Origin: Entrophospora sp. SA101
Taxonomy: Eukaryota > Glomeromycota > Glomeromycetes > Entrophosporales > Entrophosporaceae
Direction of reading: 5' to 3'
Length of the DNA: 41,581 nt
Assembly (NCBI GenBank): GCA_958430865.1
Contig: CAUDNR010000073.1
Location: forward strand, 1-41,581
Shown: positions 35,967 to 41,581 of the stretch, one piece after another
Position numbering within the stretch: position 1 is the first letter of the stretch
Layout: every line of letters begins with the position of its first letter
Program-made: the position numbers and the translations under genes
The notes under the pieces: generated by a model
What the model was told of the DNA's origin: nothing
The model's database searches: none
The model's input: the letters and a program-made list of their open reading frames with translations, nothing else

Positions 35967-36303
35967 CCAATTTCATGAAGATAATTGTGAACATTCAATA
36001 GTGCCTTTATTAGCAAGGAAATCATATGTATCTGGAAGATTTGATTCATTTATTAATGAAGGGCATGACATTGCTCAGGATATAATTAAACATTTGTAAG
36101 TTGTTTTTATCTAAAGCCATATTTTTTGTCTTTGAGATGACTAATACTAACAACATTAAATAGTTCCATTAGATTAGAGACACCTGCACACAGAGAATCA
36201 AGATCAGAAGATCTAGAGCATACATTTGGTATTGATACAACTGTATACATATTTAATAGATTATTCAGGATGCATTTAGATGTCTTGGACTGGGGATGGT
36301 ATA
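35965..36303 (+). pseudogene. Truncated two-exon coding fragment (copy B)
   Basis: Exons 35965-36095 and 36164-36303, identical to the fragment at 9305-9643. It again ends at the left TA of the Tc1-like element, and its continuation is not on the other side of the element here either. Confidence 0.6.
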
Positions 36304-37532
36304 CACACCCCTACAAAAAGTATTGACTCACTTGATGATCTGTCAAAATAATTGAATAAACAGGTAATACAAATACTCGTTTTTTTACTAAGCAAATCGA
36401 TGTTGTGCATTAGTAAAAAAATATTTGTTGAAATGATTACCATAACACTCTAAAATATCACATTGGGACAATTGTTATTGATAATTTTATGATGTTTAAA
36501 AGTCAAATTAAAATTTTTCGAAAATTTTTTTGTCCTCAAGTGTATATATATACACGTTCATAATTATTTGATCGAATATTCATGGAGCATTAATACAAAA
36601 CGTAAAAAAATTCGGAATGAATTTTTTATACAAGATGATTATCATTATGCGCAAACAAACTTTAAAGGGCAATTGCGGCTGAAATATCTAACCAAAACTA
36701 GATTTTTTTTAAAAAAAAAAAGATTGAACTTTCAATTTGTTATTTCAATTAAAACATCATGTCTCAATTAACAGACTTTGAATAATTGGATGTTGGGAAG
36801 CAGATGAAAGCATTTGCAACATTGCTGGTGCACTCAATCATTCTCAGTCACAAGTAACTCATGCAATAAAAGCATTTAAGATCAAACTACTATTGCTCCC
36901 CAAAAAAATACAAATGAATTAATTTCTTATTTAATGGATTAATGGGTAAATCTTGATTGTGATTATTTGCAAAAATTAGTAGACAGCATTCCTTGAAGGG
37001 TCCAAGCTGTAATTGAATCAAAAGGAAACCCAACAAAATATTGAATAAATGAATGAAATATTTATACTTTTTTGATACTTTTGATATAAATTTAATAAAG
37101 ATTTATTATGTAAAAATATTATACAAACTGTTGATGAAAATTTTTTCATTATTTTTACATTTTGTATTAATGCTCCATGAATATTCAATCAATAATTATG
37201 AATGTGTATATATATATATTTGAGAACAAATGGAACAACATTTTCTAAGTTTCCAAGATGTGTTAAAACATTGTATCTTAAAATGGCTCTAAGTGCTACT
37301 TTTTCAAAAAATTTTCGAAAAATTTTAATTTGACTTTTAAACATCATAAAATTATCAATAACAATTGGTCTGATGTGATATTTTAGAGTGTTATGGTAAT
37401 CATTTCAACAAATATTTTTTTACTAACACACAACATTGATTTGCTTAGTAAAAAAACGAGTATTTGTATTACCCGTTTATTCGATTATTTCGACAGATCA
37501 TCAAGTGAGTTGATACTTTTTGTAGGGGTGTG
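36304..37532 (+). mobile_element. Tc1/mariner-like element, internally deleted (copy B)
   Basis: Same length (1229 bp) and structure as 9644-10872, with TA at 36302-36303 and 37533-37534. The left part is identical to copy A up to about 36710; the right part differs at roughly 25-30 positions. The helix-turn-helix remnant here reads WEADESICNIAGALNHSQSQ. Most differences are C/T or G/A changes at places where the opposite inverted repeat or the alignment implies an ancestral CpG. Confidence 0.9.
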
Positions 37533-39620
37533 TATGTCTATTAATTTATTCTCAACATCTCTCCTTTCTGGTAGTCCTTGATTTGGTATGTAGATGACAT
37601 AGATGTTTTATTTGTAATGTTTGTTGAAATTTAATTCTACTCCTATTATATTACCTTTGTATTTGAATTTTTTGGAAATGTATGGTTGTAACCATCTATG
37701 TATCATGATTCCAACTCCTCCTTTGGGTTCATCATTGGAACTCCAATATGTAATGTATGTATCATCTTTAAAGAAAGTATGTTTTTCTTTATTTGTAGTA
37801 GTTTTGGTTTCTGTGATCCCAATTATATCAAATTGGTTTTCTTTAATATATTCCTTCCATATCATTTGTTTGGCTGGTGAGTTGATACCTCATATATTAT
37901 GAAAAATGATGTTAAGATAGGGTTTTAAATTATGTTGTTTTGCCCCATTACTAACTGGATTTTTATTTTTATTCATAAGAAAGTTTATTGTTTTTGTGTT
38001 GTCTCTTGTTGATGATTATCGAACAGCATTGTTGATGATGAATGAATTTCTTTTAATATGTCATTCATAGTTTCTTGAAGTTTATTTTGTTTTATGTCAT
38101 TGATTTCTTCTTCTTCACTATGAATTGTACTTTCATCACTGGAAATATCATGTACTCTTTTGAGAATTGTTTTTTGAGTTTCATTATTTTGGTTTCTGAA
38201 TGGTGTGTTTGATTATATTACGTCCTGTATGTTGTATGTTATGCATTGTTTTAAGATTTTTTGTTTGGTTTTGGTTGGGCAGTGAAATGACTTTCTTTAT
38301 GCCTATTTTTTCTTCAATTATATTTATCCTGTTGGTTAGAACATTTAGTGTTTCTTGGACACTTTTTAATTTTGACTCTATATTGCTAAATAATTGTTGC
38401 AGTTGTGTATTTTGTGTTCTTTCTTTATTACTAGAGGTATCAGGTGTATTGGAATGACTGCCAAATGTAATTTTTTTGATATTTTTAACTGTATCAGAAT
38501 ACAGTCTTGTTGATGTATTTGTATTTGTCTTCTTATATGATTTGTCCTTATTATTGTTTCCTATTTTAATGTTATATTTAGAATAAAGATTGTTGAATTT
38601 TTCCTTTTGTGTGATACATTCTTCATTGTGAATTTTCTCTTTGCACTCAACTATCATATGGTCTGGAGAACCACATTTATGGCATATTTTTTGGTTTTCC
38701 AATGCCCAAAAAACCTCATTACCTTTAATACCAAAGGAAGTTACACATGCTTCCTGCATTTTCTCTTCACTTTCAAAGGAGACGTAGGCATATCTGGCTC
38801 TTTCATAATGAGAGCATGTACGAGGAATGAAACAAGTTTTTGCATTAACAGCTAAAACTATATCTTGTAAATCAAAAGCTGTTGTTCCATAAGGGAGGTT
38901 TGTTAGTTAAGAATGTGACTATTTCTATCACCATGTTCTTTGTGAGTTAATGTAAGGGGATGAATTCTAAGACTGTCTTGCATATAAGCAATTGACCATG
39001 TGTTTTTTAGAGTTTGTATTGTATCTTTAGATTTGTAAGTTACTGTAGCTGTGTACCAAGGACCTGATAATTTATACTTGATGTTTGTAATTTCTCCATG
39101 TTGTTTTAGGTTGTTGAACAAAATCGTACGATTGACATTTAATGGAATATCTCTTATGATTAATATTTTATCTTGACTATCATCTACCACTTTATTCCAG
39201 GGTTGTAGAGTATGTTCATTATCTTGTTCAAATTGTACAGAACATGCTTTTTCTGCATCTTCTTGTGTTGCAAAGCTAATTGTTATATATTTTTTTTTTT
39301 CCTCAAAAGTGGATCTAATCCCAATTATAGGTATGGTACCTTCAAGTCCGTTTGAGATTACTTTGATTTTTTCTTCCCAATTGTGTCCTGGCACATCTGC
39401 TGCTAAGATTCTTGTTACATATCTTTTCTTTCTTTTTTATTTCCTTCCATTTCTCTTCCGACATTTGGGAATCTTGCTGTAGGTTAGCAGTATCATTGTT
39501 GCTGCTGCTGGGAGCACTTCCAATATCTTCTTCTTGCAAGGTAACTTCCATGTTAACATCAGCATTTGAAGATTCATCATTCAAAGCTTTTTTAACATGT
39601 ATTTTTGTTGGTTTTGTCAT
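37533..39620 (-). mobile_element. LINE (non-LTR retrotransposon), 5' part with ORF1 and start of ORF2
   Basis: ORF1 begins at 39620 (MTKPTKIHVKKAL) and, across frame breaks near 39390, 38915 and 38190, contains two RRM-like regions (KILIIRDIPLNVNRTILFNN; TNLPYGTTAFDLQDIV...RYAYVSFES), a zinc knuckle CHKCGSPDHMIVEC (C-x2-C-x4-H-x4-C) and a coiled coil (NIESKLKSVQETLNVLTNRI). ORF2 starts near 37977 (MNKNKNPVSNGAKQH) and shows the N-terminal apurinic-type endonuclease: LNIIFHNI*GIN with TGA where Arg is expected, then FDIIGITETK with the catalytic Glu, and GGVGIMIHR. It stops mid-domain at the TA next to the Tc1-like element. The reverse transcriptase and 3' end are missing from the window. Confidence 0.88.
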
Positions 39621-40147
39621 TATAGGATCTTAAGTGTTTATTTGAAACAAAGACCCAGGTATTTGTATATTTTATTATATTAATCTATATATATTTTATT
39701 AATGTGTCTAATTCTTTTTATATTTTATATTTTTTCTATTTTCTATTCTAATTTTTATCAGCAATTAGTTCGAACCAAATTTCCACTATAACAATAATAT
39801 GAAAATTGGTCAATTGTTCAAATTTTTTTTATATTAATTATTATTATTATTGCCCCGTTTATGGAATAATCGTCAATAATCACATGTCCAGACTTTCCTT
39901 TCTAAAAATCACGTGTTCGGGCAATTTTTATTGTATTTTTGATTGGGAAATTTTTTCTCAAATCTGTTGCTGAGGCATAGTAAGTTGCATTTTTTTTTTA
40001 AAGTTACATTTATTTGTTATAAATAGCATAAAATCAATAATTATTATCTGTCAATCATATCAATCATATCCAAATGCAATGCAATTCCTTAAATAGGAAT
40101 AAACACACACTGGTCTTGGGGAAATTCTTGCTCCTAGTAAAAAAAAA
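39621..40147. other. AT-rich region between divergent LINE and micro-exon gene
   Basis: No coding sequence seen. The left part should be the LINE 5' UTR. The right part (about 39980-40147) precedes the ATG of the plus-strand gene and ends in an A run directly before it. Nothing more specific can be supported. Confidence 0.5.
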
Positions 40148-41581
40148 ATGAATGAAGGTATTTTTTCTTAGACATAAAATAACTATTTTAAAAATATGTA
40201 GTATTTTTACAACATAATTTAAAATTTTGCTTTATAATAAAATAATGCTTAGCTAAATTCTATAAAGGTAAGTAAATATTATGCAACACAAATAAACATC
40301 ATCTAATTAAAAAATGATTTTTTTTATTTCATAGGGAGTAAGTACTATATTATAATTTAACTTTTACAATACAAAATAAACATCATCTAATTAAATAATT
40401 TGTTTTTTTATTTCTTTATAATAACCAGTTGGTAAGTATTATATTATAATTTAACTTTTACAACACAAAATAAACATCATCTAATTAAATAATTTGTTTT
40501 TTTATTTCTTTATAATAACCAGTGTGTAAGTATTATATTATAATTTAACTTTTATAACACAAAGTAAACATCATCTAATTAATTAATTTGTTTTTTTATT
40601 TCATAGATTGTAAGTATTATATTATAATTTAACTTTTACAACACAAAATAAACATCATCTAATAAGTAAATTTATTTTTTAACCAGATTGTAAGTATTAT
40701 ATTATAAATTAATTAGGGAATTGTTACTTGCACCCCTCCCGTGACTAAGACCAATAAAATCATCACATTTTAAAGCCATTCATTGGTCGTTTACTACACT
40801 TAGTCATGGGAGGGGTGTGAATAACAAAAGTGGGAGGTGCGAATAACAATTCTCATTAATTATAACAACTAAATAAAATTAATTTTTATTTCTTTATAAT
40901 AACCAGCTGGTAAGTATTTTATTGTATTATAAATCAATTTTTATAATTTTTATATCTAATTAGTTTATTTTTATTTATTTATAATAACCAGCCGGTAAGT
41001 AGTATATTATAAATTAACACAAAAATAAATTTTATTCAAACATCATCTAATAAATCTTTTTATAATAACCAGGGAGTAAGTATCATATTATAAAATTAAC
41101 TTTTACAACACAAAATAATTTTTATTATAATATCAATTAATAAATAAATTTATTTTTCTTTATAATAACCAGCATGTAGGTAATTTTTACAACATAAAAT
41201 AAATTTTTATAACATCATCTAATTAAATATTCTTTATTTCTTCATAATAACCAGCTGGTAAATATTATATCATATTATAAAATAACTTTTACAACACATT
41301 GTCTAATTAAATAAATTATTTTTTGCATTTATAATAACAATTGAAGGTAAAATAATTTATAAATTTATCTTTTTTATAACCTTTAAATGAATGTCTATTT
41401 TTATTATGTTGAAAAATAATTCTATTCTATTTTTAATTTTATAATGAATAATAAGATAACACTAAGGGGTTTAAAGAAAGAAAAGAAGAATATGGAACCT
41501 GTATTGTTTGTGCAAGATATAATACTAATTACCAGTGGTGTCAATCATGTGATCCCAAATTGTTAGCTCAAAGTTGGACTA
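40148..41581 (+). CDS. Kinase-like-family N-terminus encoded by ten 3-nt micro-exons (partial)
   Basis: Proposed exons: 40148-40157 (ATG start), 40253-40267, then 3-nt exons at 40335, 40429, 40523, 40607, 40687, 40907, 40992, 41073, 41173 and 41255, then 41456 to beyond the window. Donors are GTAAGT in nearly all cases (GTATTT, GTAGGT and GTAAAT once each); acceptors are CAG or TAG, with TAATAAG for the last. Joined, the frame is MNEAKFYK, GIVYYSAGTS, DNTKGFKERKEEYGTC and on through CIVC...WCQSCDPKLLAQSWT, with no stop. All junctions from the first exon on are phase 1. The two CxxC pairs suggest a small zinc ribbon. From memory, this leader precedes kinase-like domains in many Rhizophagus proteins; the kinase part would lie beyond the window. 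The splice model is inferred from sequence only. The last exon alone is solid coding sequence. Confidence 0.72.
40253..41346 (+). repeat. Tandem array of intron-plus-triplet units, about 80-95 bp each
   Basis: Each unit runs GTAAGTATTATATTATAAT, CTTTTACAACACAAAATAAA, CATCATCTAATTAAATAATT, a T-rich tract and ATAATAACCAG (or TTTCATAG), followed by three variable bases. Introns measure 67, 91, 91, 81, 77, 217, 82, 78, 97 and 79 nt; the 217-nt one holds a MITE. The triplets are GGA, TTG, TGT, ATT, ATT, CTG, CCG, GGA, CAT, CTG. An eleventh unit (to about 41346) has lost its acceptor. Confidence 0.93.
40716..40854. mobile_element. 139-bp MITE inside an intron of the array
   Basis: The ends are GGGAATTGTTACTTGCACCC and, reversed, GAGAATTGTTATTCGCACCT, flanked by ATTA on both sides (40712-40715 and 40855-40858). 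An internal inverted pair CTCCCGTGACTAAG / CTTAGTCATGGGAG is also present. Without it and one ATTA the intron would be 74 nt, the same size as its neighbours. Confidence 0.85.

Larger units (their letters stand above)
26661..37532. repeat. Large direct repeat, copy B
   Basis: Same content and order as 1-10872. Every translated open frame in the first 10 kb is identical to its partner. The left flank here is the 3' side of the four-TM gene; the corresponding flank of copy A is outside the window. On the right, copy B ends inside or at the Tc1-like element, whose other side is a LINE. Confidence 0.97.

Noticed and set aside
40253..41346. CRISPR-like look: regular repeats separated by short variable pieces
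   Set aside because: The variable pieces are only 3 nt, the repeats are imperfect and AT-rich, and they carry splice signals in a eukaryotic context. The intron/micro-exon reading explains all parts.
1..41581. tRNA, rRNA or riboswitch genes
   Set aside because: No cloverleaf with A/B boxes and no rRNA-like conserved block was recognised by eye on either strand; a covariance-model search would be decisive.

Overview
The window looks like AT-rich nuclear DNA of a fungus with many short spliceosomal introns and a heavy transposon load. A Glomeromycotina genome of the Rhizophagus type fits best. The reasons are Asn-rich runs, short introns with GTAAGT donors and CTAAT branch-like motifs, decayed multicopy families, and a right-hand gene whose Cys-rich leader (CxxC...WCQSC) I recall from the expanded kinase-like family of that group. 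The organism is an inference. A 10-base N gap at 21739-21748 shows this is a scaffold.

Layout. Bases 1-10872 and 26661-37532 are a direct repeat at a constant offset of 26660. Each copy holds a broken Nramp-type metal transporter (+), an apparently intact Mss116-like DEAD-box RNA helicase (-), a decayed multicopy gene with an N-terminal Cys/His segment and coiled coils (-), a truncated coding fragment (+), and an internally deleted Tc1/mariner-like element. I saw no base difference over about the first 10.05 kb. Differences begin only inside the Tc1-like element, are mostly CpG-type transitions, and the right flanks of the two elements are unrelated. The junction therefore lies inside a transposon, either by recombination or by an assembly path.

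Between the copies lie: a decayed Helitron (Rep plus Pif1-type helicase, 11237-15907, -) with an intact-looking two-exon companion gene (16218-17271, -); a four-unit 229-bp tandem repeat; a GTTAC-rich imperfect palindrome; a broken DUF3504/Crypton-like tyrosine recombinase gene (-); the assembly gap; several hairpins and a pogo-like MITE; and an intact five-exon four-membrane-segment protein gene (25235-26401, +). To the right of the second copy is a LINE (-) cut inside ORF2 exactly at the Tc1-like element.

The most striking feature is at the right end (40148-41581, +). About ten tandem units of roughly 80-95 bp each consist of a complete intron (GTAAGT donor, usually a CTAAT branch-like motif, T-rich tract, CAG/TAG acceptor) followed by exactly three variable bases. 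Read as splicing signals, they give ten consecutive 3-nt micro-exons. Joined to a start exon, a 15-nt exon and the downstream Cys-rich exon, they form one stop-free reading frame. All junctions are phase 1, and no ordered subset of the micro-exons can create a stop codon. This would be a single-codon micro-exon array able to diversify a protein N-terminus by alternative splicing. RNA evidence is the decisive test.
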